DNA of 64,000 nt, from NCBI GenBank assembly GCA_934096585.1, contig CAKOMG010000003.1, positions 145,164-209,163 of the forward strand, in the 5' to 3' direction. The stretch comes from an uncultured Bacilli bacterium (GTDB taxonomy: Bacteria > Bacillota_I > Bacilli_A > ML615J-28 > CAG-698). The notes under the pieces are model-generated. The model did not search any database. It worked only from the letters and a program-made list of their open reading frames with translations, and was not told the origin of the DNA. The position numbers and the translations under genes are program-made. Shown piece by piece: positions 49,998 through 60,400 of the stretch (positions within the stretch are counted from its first letter, which is position 1; each line of letters begins with the position of its first letter).

Positions 49998-51914
49998 TTA
50001 TTTTAACAAATTATTAAGGTTATTTTGGAACTCTTCTAATTGGTAATCCATAAATAGATATGAAGATGTAATTTTTAATTTTTCTATTTCAATTATTTCT
50101 TCTTGTGTTCCTTTTCCATCTGATTTATCATAAATAATTTTAATTTTAATGTTAGCATTAAGTAGATTTCCTAATTTCTCATCAATAGTTAAAGATTTAT
50201 TTTTCGTACTATACTCCACATCATTAATTATAATCTTAACATCTATTAAAGATTTATTAGCACTAAAATTAACAGTTAATATAGTGTCAAAATCACTTGT
50301 TGATGATTTCTTGATACCATAAGCTACAGAAGAAACGACAGGTTTTTCCTGAGCTGTTGATATCGTTCTTTCAGTAAGTAAATCAATAAATTCGCCATCA
50401 ACATTTGCATATAATCTAAATTTATATACTGTGTCACTATCTAGGTTATCAAACGTAACTTTTCCGTTTACAACTTGATTCTTTTTTCCATTTAATTGTA
50501 CATAAACATACTTATATTTTTCAAGTTCACTAATTGTAATTAAAGAAATGGTAATTGAGTTTTCAGTAATTTCATATTTATAGTCATATTCATTAACACG
50601 TGTTGCAACTAAAATACCATTGCTATCCTTTCTTGGTTCTTTTCCTAAAGAGTCACTTGGTGAATTGACTATTTTTAACTCATTATCAATTAAGACTGCC
50701 ATAGTAGTAGAACCACCACCATCCATTTGATATGCATCATGAAATCCATAATATTTAAGAATAGCAGATGTTTCAACACCTGTTGTACCATAATAATCAT
50801 ACACAGCTTGACGTCCGTCAATTACTGCCATCATTAATTTACCTTGTTCGTTTTGACCAATTATTGTTCTTGGAAAACGTGCATTGTCATAATCATCAAG
50901 TGCGTAGATTGGATTTCCATCCTGCATAAAAATGCCTTTACACCCAATTGCGGAATCAGCATTTCCAAGTTCTCCTTCTGCTTCTTGTTGCACTCTAATA
51001 GTAACACCTAAATTTAACATTGTTTCTACTTCTTTATTGTTTGTTACAATGGCAAATTGATTTCTATTTAAAGTAGTTTTACCTTGTAAAGATATTTCTC
51101 CTTTGCCATAAAACGCATCAGCATAAGCAGCAAGTGATAATGTTGCATTTCCAACAACATAAGCTTTTTCATTTTCAACAACTTGTGGAACAACATTGTG
51201 TTTATTATTCCAAACACCATAATAAACACTTGTTTCATTGTCACCAGGCGCTTCATTAATTTTATTAACAACAAAATTTTTAATAATATTGTTATTGTTA
51301 TCGTAAATAGATAAAGTAGGCGTTTTAGAAAAGTTATTATTATTAGGGAAAAACTTTAATTGTTTTTGTTCATTATAATAAAATCCTAACATGCCCCAAC
51401 CACCACTGCATTGTGATTTAATAACATCTCCATCAGATATCATAGCTCCAGATGGAGTAAATGGACAATCTTTTGTTTTGTTAATATCAAAAAAGTCACC
51501 ATTTATGGCAGCAACAACTCGCCATCCCGGATGTAATCTTTCATAAGATTTCGCCATTTCTATGATGGTATTTTCTTTCCAAACACCATTTTCTATAGTG
51601 CCCCAAGCAACAACTTTAGTATTTTCATCTTGATTAATATTTAACACATTTGTTCTTTGTGGTAAAAAATTAGTATCAATTCCAGGCCTTGCATATTTTG
51701 ATTCAATTTGAGAATAACCTAAATATCTATTATGCGATACACCGTATCCTACTTCATTTGTTTGATCCACTTTTGTTTCATAATAAGCGCCGCCATCAAT
51801 TCGTAAAATATTGTCTTCAGTAGCATTAACAGAAATTGTTAAGGCTAGTATACCTATTAAAGTCAATAAAATGACATTTAATTTTGTGAAAAAATGATTT
51901 TTAAAAACTTTCAT
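49998..51914 (-). CDS. Secreted phosphodiester glycosidase family protein (NAGPA/DUF2233 domain)
   Basis: A signal peptide (VILLTLIGILALTISVNA) is followed by a large domain with the NAGPA motifs GWRVVAAINGDFFDI, DCPFTPSGAMISDGDVI, PRTIIGQNEQGKLMMAVIDG, and the diagnostic YQMDGGGSTTMAV. The enzyme family removes terminal sugars in phosphodiester linkage and acts on exopolysaccharide or wall polymers in bacteria. The C-terminal 180 residues form fibronectin-like beta domains (TVYKFRLYANVDGEFIDLLT). It overlaps the miaA 3' end by 14 bp and is thus cotranscribed with mutS-mutL-miaA. No clear terminator with a T run was found between its stop and 49956. Confidence 0.85.
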   Translation of the reverse strand: MKVFKNHFFTKLNVILLTLIGILALTISVNATEDNILRIDGGAYYETKVDQTNEVGYGVSHNRYLGYSQIESKYARPGIDTNFLPQRTNVLNINQDENTKVVAWGTIENGVWKENTIIEMAKSYERLHPGWRVVAAINGDFFDINKTKDCPFTPSGAMISDGDVIKSQCSGGWGMLGFYYNEQKQLKFFPNNNNFSKTPTLSIYDNNNNIIKNFVVNKINEAPGDNETSVYYGVWNNKHNVVPQVVENEKAYVVGNATLSLAAYADAFYGKGEISLQGKTTLNRNQFAIVTNNKEVETMLNLGVTIRVQQEAEGELGNADSAIGCKGIFMQDGNPIYALDDYDNARFPRTIIGQNEQGKLMMAVIDGRQAVYDYYGTTGVETSAILKYYGFHDAYQMDGGGSTTMAVLIDNELKIVNSPSDSLGKEPRKDSNGILVATRVNEYDYKYEITENSITISLITISELEKYKYVYVQLNGKKNQVVNGKVTFDNLDSDTVYKFRLYANVDGEFIDLLTERTISTAQEKPVVSSVAYGIKKSSTSDFDTILTVNFSANKSLIDVKIIINDVEYSTKNKSLTIDEKLGNLLNANIKIKIIYDKSDGKGTQEEIIEIEKLKITSSYLFMDYQLEEFQNNLNNLLK

Positions 51915-52815
51915 TTTTATCTCCCTTTATGAAATTATTAATGTATTCGTACACTTTATCATTTATAGATTCATCATTAATTAACTCAATACAATTCATT
52001 TTGTTTTTAAACCATGTAATTTGCCTTTTAGCATAATGTCTTGTTTCTTTTTTTATTTTTTCTTTTGTCTCTTCAAGAGTTATTTCATTATTTATGTATC
52101 TATAAATATCTAGATAACCAATTTCTTTTATTAAAGAAATATCAATACCCATTTTAATTAAAGATTTTACTTCTTCAATCCATCCTTCTAAAAACATTTT
52201 TTCGCATCTTTTATTTATATTATTATATAAAACTTCACGATTTTGATTAATAAAAAATATTAACGCATCATAATAAGGAACATTCTCTTTTTTTTCAATT
52301 GTTCCATTCTCCATAACAAGTTCTAAATATCGTAAAACTCTTTTTCGATTATTAGGATGCGTTTTATTTGCAGCATCCATATTTAGTTTTTCTAAAAGTT
52401 TATATAGTTCATCATTAGTATAATCTTTATATTTATCTTCAAAACTACTATCGCGTTTATTTACATTTAAATCATAGTCAGTTATTAAAGCATCCACATA
52501 TAGTCCACTTCCACCAACAATTATAGGTAAACTATCTAAATTATCAATTATTTGACGAGCCTCTTTTTGATAATCGCCAATCGAATAGTTGTCAATTGCA
52601 TCAATTGTATCAATAAAATAATGCTTCACACCTTGCATTTCCGTTGGTGTTATTTTTGCAGTTCCAATATTCAATAATTTATGCATTTGTGATTGATCGG
52701 CATTTATTATTTCACCATGATATTTTTTAGCAATTTCAATAGATAATTTAGTTTTACCAACTCCTGTTGGTCCAACTATAACAATTATCTTTTTTAAACT
52801 ATTCTTTTGAACCAT
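51901..52815 (-). CDS. miaA: tRNA dimethylallyltransferase
   Basis: Adds a dimethylallyl group to A37 of tRNAs reading UNN codons. The 304-residue protein has the P-loop VGPTGVGKTKLSIEIA, NADQSQMHKLLNIGTAK, VGGSGLYVDALI and the C-terminal RHYAKRQITWFKNK. It overlaps mutL by 22 bp, the common mutL-miaA order. Its isoprenoid donor depends on the MEP pathway, of which ispG is in this window. Confidence 0.96.
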   Translation of the reverse strand: MVQKNSLKKIIVIVGPTGVGKTKLSIEIAKKYHGEIINADQSQMHKLLNIGTAKITPTEMQGVKHYFIDTIDAIDNYSIGDYQKEARQIIDNLDSLPIIVGGSGLYVDALITDYDLNVNKRDSSFEDKYKDYTNDELYKLLEKLNMDAANKTHPNNRKRVLRYLELVMENGTIEKKENVPYYDALIFFINQNREVLYNNINKRCEKMFLEGWIEEVKSLIKMGIDISLIKEIGYLDIYRYINNEITLEETKEKIKKETRHYAKRQITWFKNKMNCIELINDESINDKVYEYINNFIKGDKNESF

Positions 52816-54710
52816 TTTTCTATCTCATTTTGTGTAAATTTGATTATTATTGGACGTCCATGAGGGCATGTAAATGGATTTTCAGTATTTCTTAAATCTT
52901 CGAGTAAATATTCAATTTCTAAAGAACTATGATATTCGTTTCCTTTTATGGATTTTTTGCATGCTAACGATTTAGCTAATGAATTCAAAAAGTCCTTTTT
53001 TGTTTTTTTATTATCGTGAATGATGTGAGTTATAATTTCTTCTACAAATTCTTGTTCTTTTCCCCTAAATATCCAAACAGGTATTCTTCTAATTACAAAG
53101 GTATTGCTTCCAAATTCACTTAAGTCAATACCTATTTCTTTAATTTCATCAATGTGTTCTCTAACTAGCATGGCATCATTCATAGAAAAATCAATATTAA
53201 ACGGAATTAATAAATCATACCCAATTTTTTCATCTTTATCTAGTTCTTTAATTATTTTTTCATAATTGATTCTTTCCGCAGCTGCATGCTGATCAATTAC
53301 ATAAAATTCATTTTCAGATTGTGCTAAAATATAAGTTCCAAATAATTGTCCAATATAATTAAGTTTGCCTAATTTATCAATTGGTCGATAGTTTTCATCA
53401 ACTACTTCATCATTATCAAAAGTAAATTTTTGTTGGAGAAAAGAGTTCTCAACATTTTTTGTTTCTTTTTCTTCTTCATCTTCTATACTTACTTCAGATG
53501 GTTCTTCGTCATCTTCTTCAAACATTGCAAAGCTTGAAATTATATCGTCTTCAGATTCAGTTGTCTCTTCATTTTGATTTTCTTCATCAACTTGTTCTAG
53601 ATAAGAATCATTTTCTTCATTTTCATCATTTTCTTCATCATCAACTTCAGATGAATCTACATCCGTATTATATTGAAAATTATCTTTTTCAAATACTTCA
53701 TTTGTTGACATATCAATTGATAAATCTTGAAGTTTTAAAGCCTTGCTTATCATTGCTGTTATTTGTTCTAATAACATTTTTTCATCAGAAAAACGAACTT
53801 CAGCTTTAGTTGGATGAACATTAACATCAACAATGCTTGCGTCTGATTCAATATTTAAAACGCAAACTGGATATTTTCCAACCATTAATAATGTGTCATA
53901 ACCTTTCACAATAGCGTTATTTATATTATTACTTTTAACTGGTCTTCCATTAACAAAAAGATAAATATAGTTTTTACTAGATCTTGTCAATGAAAGATTA
54001 GAAATATAGCCATTTATTTTATATACACCATTATTATCAAATACTGATATCATATTTTTAGCAGCATCATTACTAATAACTGATGCGATTACTTCTAGTA
54101 ATTCATTATTGCCATATGTTTGCATAATAATATGATCATTATTTATTAAAGTAAAACTAATATTTGGATTACAAAGTGCTACCCTAGTAACATAGTCTGT
54201 AATATAACTAAGTTCAACATTAGGTGATTGTAAATTTTGTAGTCTTGCAGGTGTATTAAAAAATAGGTTTTTAACTATAATTTCTGTACCTTTGCCATGA
54301 GCAATTACACCTTCAGACATTGGTACACCACCTTTTAGAGAATACATCATTCCACTACTGCCATCAACACTTGTAATTAACCTAAAATTTGAAACAGCAA
54401 CAATTGAAGCTAACGCTTCACCTCTAAATCCTAAAGTATGAATATTAAAAAGATCACTTTCATTTTGTATTTTACTTGTCGCATGTGGCATAACGCATAA
54501 CTTGGCATCAATAGGATCCATTCCAACACCATCATCTATTACTCTTATTTCTGTTAATCCCGATTCAACAAGTTGAATAAGTATTTTTGTAGCTTTTGCA
54601 TCAATACTATTTTCAACAAGTTCTTTAACAACTGATGCTGCTCTTTCTATAACTTCTCCAGCCGCAATCAAATTTGTTGTATGTTCATCTAGTTTTTTGA
54701 TTATTCCCAT
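52794..54710 (-). CDS. mutL: DNA mismatch repair protein MutL (endonuclease-type)
   Basis: The N-terminal GHKL ATPase has IAAGEVIERAASVVKELVEN, DDGVGMDP and LGFRGEALASI. A long acidic linker (about 355-440) follows, and the C-terminal domain holds the nicking-endonuclease motif DQHAAAERINYE, plus SLACKKSIKG and CPHGRPIII. So it is the MutH-independent, metal-dependent nuclease form. The ATG at 54710 after TAGGTGA is preferred to an upstream in-frame start. 638 residues. Confidence 0.97.
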   Translation of the reverse strand: MGIIKKLDEHTTNLIAAGEVIERAASVVKELVENSIDAKATKILIQLVESGLTEIRVIDDGVGMDPIDAKLCVMPHATSKIQNESDLFNIHTLGFRGEALASIVAVSNFRLITSVDGSSGMMYSLKGGVPMSEGVIAHGKGTEIIVKNLFFNTPARLQNLQSPNVELSYITDYVTRVALCNPNISFTLINNDHIIMQTYGNNELLEVIASVISNDAAKNMISVFDNNGVYKINGYISNLSLTRSSKNYIYLFVNGRPVKSNNINNAIVKGYDTLLMVGKYPVCVLNIESDASIVDVNVHPTKAEVRFSDEKMLLEQITAMISKALKLQDLSIDMSTNEVFEKDNFQYNTDVDSSEVDDEENDENEENDSYLEQVDEENQNEETTESEDDIISSFAMFEEDDEEPSEVSIEDEEEKETKNVENSFLQQKFTFDNDEVVDENYRPIDKLGKLNYIGQLFGTYILAQSENEFYVIDQHAAAERINYEKIIKELDKDEKIGYDLLIPFNIDFSMNDAMLVREHIDEIKEIGIDLSEFGSNTFVIRRIPVWIFRGKEQEFVEEIITHIIHDNKKTKKDFLNSLAKSLACKKSIKGNEYHSSLEIEYLLEDLRNTENPFTCPHGRPIIIKFTQNEIEKWFKRIV

Positions 54711-54719
54711 AACATTCAC

Positions 54720-57284
54720 CTACTTTAATTTTTTATTTAGTTCATTTAATATATTCATTGCATCCATAGGATTAATTTCATAAATATTTAAATTTTTAAT
54801 TTCATTGATTACATCTGTTTCAACTTCTGATTTAGAATCATAAATCAATGGTGCAACATAATTATCTAAAGATAACAATTTTGCGTCATAGTTTTCATTA
54901 ACTTGTAATTTATTTAAAATATCATTAGCCCTAACAATTACTTCTGTTGGTATTTTAGCAAGTTTAGCTACATTAATACCATAGCTTTTTGAAATTGGTC
55001 CATCTTTAACTTTGTGTAAAAAAACAATATCTCCTTTTACTTCTTCTGCGCTAACATGAACATTCTTAAGATTTTTCAAATTAGAATCCAATGTTGTTAA
55101 TTCATGGTAGTGAGTTGAAAACATTGTTTTGCAACCAATCTTATTATGGACATATTCAATTATTGCTTGTGCTAAAGCCATACCGTCATAAGTTGCTGTA
55201 CCTCTACCTATTTCATCAAATAATATTAAACTATTTTTTGTGGCAAAAGTTAAAGCATTATTTACTTCCATCATTTCCACCATAAATGTTGATTGACCAC
55301 TTACAATATCGTCACTTGCACCTATTCGTGTAAATATTTGATCGAATATTGGAAGATTTGCTTCTTTAGCGGGAACATAACATCCAATTTGAGCCATGAT
55401 AGCAATTAAAGCAATTTGACGCATATATGTTGATTTACCACTCATATTAGGACCAGTAATTAATAATATGGAATCATCTTTATTCATAACTAAATCATTA
55501 GGAATATAGTGAGTAGCAAGTGCAGTTTCAATTACTGGATGTCTTCCCTCAATAATTTTAATCTCTCCATTATCATTAATACTTGGTCTAACATATTTAT
55601 TTTCATTTGCAACTTTACTGAAAGCAAGCATCATATCTAGTTCAGCAATTATTTTTGCAAGATTTTGTAAAACACTACAATATGATTTTACTTTATCTCT
55701 TAATTCTTTAAATAATGTTGCCTCAATTTCCAAAGATTTTTCTTCTGCTCTTAAAATTAAGGCTTCTTTTTCTTTTAATTCTTGAGTTATATATCTCTCC
55801 GCATTACTTAATGTTTGTTTTCTAATGTAACCATATTCATCTTTTACAAGTTCACTTTGTAATTTTGATACTTCTATATAATATCCAAAAACTTTGTTGA
55901 AGCCTACCTTTAATGTTTTTATTCCTGTTTTTTCTTTTTCTTTAGCTTCTAGTTGTAAAATATAATTTTTACTATTTAAATTAATATCTTTTAATTCATC
56001 TAATTCTTTTGAATATCCTTTTTTTATAACATTTCCATCTTTTAAAACATAGGGAGCATCTAAATTTATAGCATCATCAATCAACTTAAATACATTCATG
56101 TAATCTTCATAACTTGTATTTAAATCGAAATCATCTTGTAAATCCATCTTTTTTACCAAATCTTTAATCTTTGGCAAATATTCTAAAGATTTTCGAAGTT
56201 GTAGAAAATCTCTAGGATTAGCATTTTCATAACTAACTCTTCCTACTAATCTTTCTAAATCATAAACGTTTAAAAGAAGTTTTCGCAAATCGTTAGCATT
56301 AATAAATGCTTTTTTAATTTTTGCAATTATATTATATCTTCGTTCTAATTTATCTTTTTCAATAAAAGGAAATAGTAATGCTTTTTTTAAATATCTACTT
56401 CCCATTGCGGTAGAACACTTATCTAAAACATTTAATAAGGAGTTCTTTCTATTTTGAAATCTTAACGTTTCTAGTAATTCTAGATTTTTTCTTGAAGCAA
56501 TATCTATTTTCAAATAACTATTAATATTATACTTAACTACCTTTTGCATATGAACTAAAGTTCTTTTTTGCGTTTTAATTATATAATTTAATAGTCGACA
56601 ATAATTTTTCTCTTCATCTTTATCCAATGATACAAGTAAACCTTTAAAATATGAAGGAACTTGTTCATTCTCTTCTTCTGATAATGCGAATGTATAAGTT
56701 TGTTTTAAAGGATTTAAAATTTCTTTAGGAAATGTTGGGGAAACAATAATTTCTTTGGCATTCAACTTAATTATTTCCGCAAATAATAAACTTTCATTAT
56801 TGGGAATGTTTGTTAAATAGCCTTCACCTGTTGATAAATCAACATAACTTAAAATATATTGATTTTTGGCAAGTGATAATGAAACTAAAAAATTATTTGT
56901 TTTTGCATCTAAAGCCACTTCATCAATTAGAGTTCCTGGAGTAACAATTCGCACTACATCCCTTTTGACAATACCTTGAGCAAGTTTGGGATCTTCTATT
57001 TGTTCAACTATTGCTACCTTATATCCTTTTTCTGTTAAGGTATCCAAGTAACTATCAACGGCATGATATGGTACCCCTGCCATAGGAATTCTTTCTTCAA
57101 CTCCTGCATCTTTTCCTGTTAAAACTATTTCTAATTCTTTTGCCCCAACAATTGCATCATTAAAAAACAATTCATAAAAATCGCCAACACGATAAAAAAC
57201 TAAAGTATCAGGATATTGTTCTTTAATTTCTAGATATTGTCTTATCATTGGAGAATACTTCATTTTATCAATATTATCATACAT
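54720..57284 (-). CDS. mutS: DNA mismatch repair protein MutS
   Basis: Recognises mismatches and starts repair. The 854-residue protein has the mismatch-contacting FYE in VGDFYELFF, core and clamp domains, the Walker A LITGPNMSGKSTYMRQ, LFDEIGRGTATYDG and FSTHYHELT. Length is typical for MutS1. It is the first gene of mutS-mutL-miaA-glycosidase, under a consensus-like promoter. Confidence 0.98.
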   Translation of the reverse strand: MYDNIDKMKYSPMIRQYLEIKEQYPDTLVFYRVGDFYELFFNDAIVGAKELEIVLTGKDAGVEERIPMAGVPYHAVDSYLDTLTEKGYKVAIVEQIEDPKLAQGIVKRDVVRIVTPGTLIDEVALDAKTNNFLVSLSLAKNQYILSYVDLSTGEGYLTNIPNNESLLFAEIIKLNAKEIIVSPTFPKEILNPLKQTYTFALSEEENEQVPSYFKGLLVSLDKDEEKNYCRLLNYIIKTQKRTLVHMQKVVKYNINSYLKIDIASRKNLELLETLRFQNRKNSLLNVLDKCSTAMGSRYLKKALLFPFIEKDKLERRYNIIAKIKKAFINANDLRKLLLNVYDLERLVGRVSYENANPRDFLQLRKSLEYLPKIKDLVKKMDLQDDFDLNTSYEDYMNVFKLIDDAINLDAPYVLKDGNVIKKGYSKELDELKDINLNSKNYILQLEAKEKEKTGIKTLKVGFNKVFGYYIEVSKLQSELVKDEYGYIRKQTLSNAERYITQELKEKEALILRAEEKSLEIEATLFKELRDKVKSYCSVLQNLAKIIAELDMMLAFSKVANENKYVRPSINDNGEIKIIEGRHPVIETALATHYIPNDLVMNKDDSILLITGPNMSGKSTYMRQIALIAIMAQIGCYVPAKEANLPIFDQIFTRIGASDDIVSGQSTFMVEMMEVNNALTFATKNSLILFDEIGRGTATYDGMALAQAIIEYVHNKIGCKTMFSTHYHELTTLDSNLKNLKNVHVSAEEVKGDIVFLHKVKDGPISKSYGINVAKLAKIPTEVIVRANDILNKLQVNENYDAKLLSLDNYVAPLIYDSKSEVETDVINEIKNLNIYEINPMDAMNILNELNKKLK

Positions 57285-57310
57285 AATTATTGCCTCTTAC
57301 CACATAGTAT

Positions 57311-57339
57311 ATTATATCATTTATAAAGATATTTCGCAA
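57311..57339 (-). promoter_or_regulatory. Sigma-A-type promoter of mutS-mutL-miaA
   Basis: -35 TTGCGA (57339-57334), a 17-bp spacer and -10 TATAAT (57316-57311) on the minus strand, about 27 bp before the mutS start. Confidence 0.75.
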
Positions 57340-57354
57340 ATGTTTTATTAAAAT

Positions 57355-57385
57355 AAGGAACCAACTATATTATAGTTAGTTCCTT
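57355..57385 (-). terminator. Terminator of the giant lipase gene
   Basis: An imperfect 14-bp stem (57355-57368 with 57372-57385, one C-A mismatch) with a short loop; T-rich on the minus-strand exit (TTATTTT). It separates the giant surface gene from the mutS promoter. Confidence 0.65.
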
Positions 57386-57406
57386 AGAAGTTTAAATAAA
57401 AAAGTT

Positions 57407-60400
57407 TTAGATAACTTTAATCGTTATTATAATTTTATAATAATTATTATATTTATAAATTCCTGTTATTGTTATAGTTCCTAATTGACTTTTTGCAATA
57501 ATTGTACCATAAGCACTAACAGTAGCAATACTTGAATCACTAGTTGACCAATTAAAATCTTGAACACTTGTTGTTGGACTATCAGAACCTACACAAATCA
57601 ATCTCGTTTTATTTTTATGAATAGTTACTATAGAATTATTATTTGAAATTGGAATAGTTTCACCTAAACCACTTGTGACTTCTGTTCCACTTATTGTTCC
57701 ACCAGTTCGGCAATCCATTCCATACATTAAATAAACATCTTCATCTAATGTTGATGGAACAACATCAATTATGATTTTTCCAACAATTGTTGTATCATTT
57801 TTATATGTTGCACTAATAACAACTCTTCCAGTTCTTATTGCTGTTATAGTTCCATAACTACTAACAATCGCAATTTCTTCATTAGATGATGTCCATTCGT
57901 AATTCAATCTAGAAGTTTTATCTGGAGCATTATCTCCCAAATAACATATTCTTGTAAATCCTGCCGTAATTATTTTGCCCTTATAGCGACCTTTATTCAA
58001 TGATACTTCTGATCCTACAGAAACATTACGATTAACATCAGTAACAATATCAAATTGTCTAGAAATATACTTATTTATTTCAACATTTATAAATCCATTT
58101 TGCTCACCATTAATATATCCAAAATATAATCGGTCACCTTCTAATACTTCAACATTAAAATTAAATTCAATAGCATTATTAAATTCACACAAATTATAAC
58201 TATTAATGACTTGCAATGAATTATTTGCATCTTTAAATACAAAGAATACAAAATTATTATTGTTTATTCCTGAATATTTCAAATTAAATGAATATGTTCC
58301 CGTTTTTTGAACATTCCAATAATTAAAACTATCTCCTTTAATTACTGATTCATTTAAAATAAACTCGTCATTTTTGTCTAAAGAAACCGAAGTGTAAGTA
58401 CTAATAACTAAATATAATGTATCAACACTATAATCATCAAAAGTAATTTTAATTTTATATGTTGTTCCTTTGTCAGCATAAAAAACAAGATTATTAGAAT
58501 TATCAATACTTGAACTATTATAATTCAAATCATTAATTCTAAATCTTTTTATGATTTCATTACCATAAAGAACCTCAATTTTTCCATTGAAATAATTTTT
58601 TTCGTATTTAGAAGTCGCTTGCAGTATTATATTATAAAATCCACCTTTTGCTGTATAAAAACTATAGATTTCTTGATTTTTATGTAAATGTGAAAGTAGT
58701 TCTTTAGGAGTATCTTCAGAAACTATTAAATTTTTAGTTATATTTGATCTTACATATAATGTTATATTATCATTGTTCTCTTCATCTTCTATTAATAAAT
58801 AAAATTTTCCTTTTGTTAAATATGCATTAATACGCATATCAAGATCAGAATTAGATATCGTAATATTCGGTTCCTCAATTTTATTCATGTTTTCGTCATA
58901 TAATGATAACCAAGAGCCTAAAATTGATTCTGTTTCAAACACATAGTAACCTTCACATTGTATTAATACCTCAATTAAAAAGTGTTTTTGCTTTGTTACA
59001 TTGACTATCAATGGATTCAATTTGTTATCAGTATCACAATCCAATTTAAGGAAATAAGAAATAGTAACATTTGCATCAATTCCTATTATTCCGTTTTTAC
59101 CTTGTTTTCCATTTTGGCCTACTGTTCCACCAATACCAGCTGCACCACCAGCACCGGCAGCACCTCTATCTCCAGGTCTACCATTAATACCTTGTATTCC
59201 CAATGTAGCATCGAAACTAACGGCCTGTTTTCCAACTCCCGCGTTACCGCCATTGCCACCATTACCGCCGTTTCCACCATTACTGCCTTTACCAATTATT
59301 TCTTTATCATCTTTATCTGAGTTAACAGAATCACCTAAATCAATTCTATATCCCTTTCCTCCGTCGCCGCCTTTGCCACCATTTCCACCATTACCGCCAT
59401 TACCACCAATCAAAGTAATATTTTGATTAATAGCTGAAAAAGTAGAAAGAGTATATATTGCAAAGGCTCCATTTCCGCCATCTTCTCCATTTTCACCATT
59501 TGTACCATTTTCTCCATTTGTTCCAAGAACTTGATTAAACAAAAATCCTTCTGGATAATAAATGCCATCATTTCCTTTTTCTCCATCTTTACCATTCAAG
59601 CCATTATATCCATTTCCACCTTTAATTGTTAAATTATCACCAGATATAATTAATTTAAAGGCCATTATAGCACTGCTACCATTTTTGTTTTGTTCTACAC
59701 CATCTCCACCTTTTAAGTAATTGTTGCCATCACAATTAATATATAATGTATAAGAACCATTACTAGCATCAATTAAAGATTTATTTAAATGTGCTTCAAA
59801 ATTAACATTACTTAAATTTATAATTAGATCTTCTTTCCTTGATTTAACGTTTATAAACACATTTAATTTTTTATTTTCTGAGCTGATAAAAGTTACTTGT
59901 TTTACATTATTTTCAATATTAAATGTATTATTTGCTGTAGTAGAAAGATTATCACAATAAATTATTGTATTTGCAGCATTAATTAAATACTCATTACTAT
60001 TAGTAGTGCCATTAATTATATGTGCTTCCCAATGTGCAACTAAAGTGATATTTTGATAAGTACCTTCTTTAATTTCAATAATTTGACTACCATTTAATGT
60101 CCACCCTAAAAATTCATAACCATACTTCATTGGTGAATCTAGTTCAATTGTTTCATCAGCTAAAAAATTAGATGGATTATTAGGAGAATTAACTCCCCCA
60201 TTTAAATCATAAGTAATATTAAATTGTTTTTTTTCAAAGCGAGCAAATAAAACAATACTATCATTATTGTTCCAATCAAATAATGATTCCCCTTTTTCAT
60301 TTGAATATTGTAACGAATCACTTTCATTGCCATCAAACCATCCTATAAATATATATCCTTCTTTCACGGGAACAGGATATTGAAATGACTCTCCATATCC

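Noticed and set aside
59105..59640. Repetitive GGN triplets as a possible CRISPR or DNA-level repeat array
   Set aside because: No constant repeat/spacer unit; the pattern is explained by Gly-rich protein coding in an open frame.
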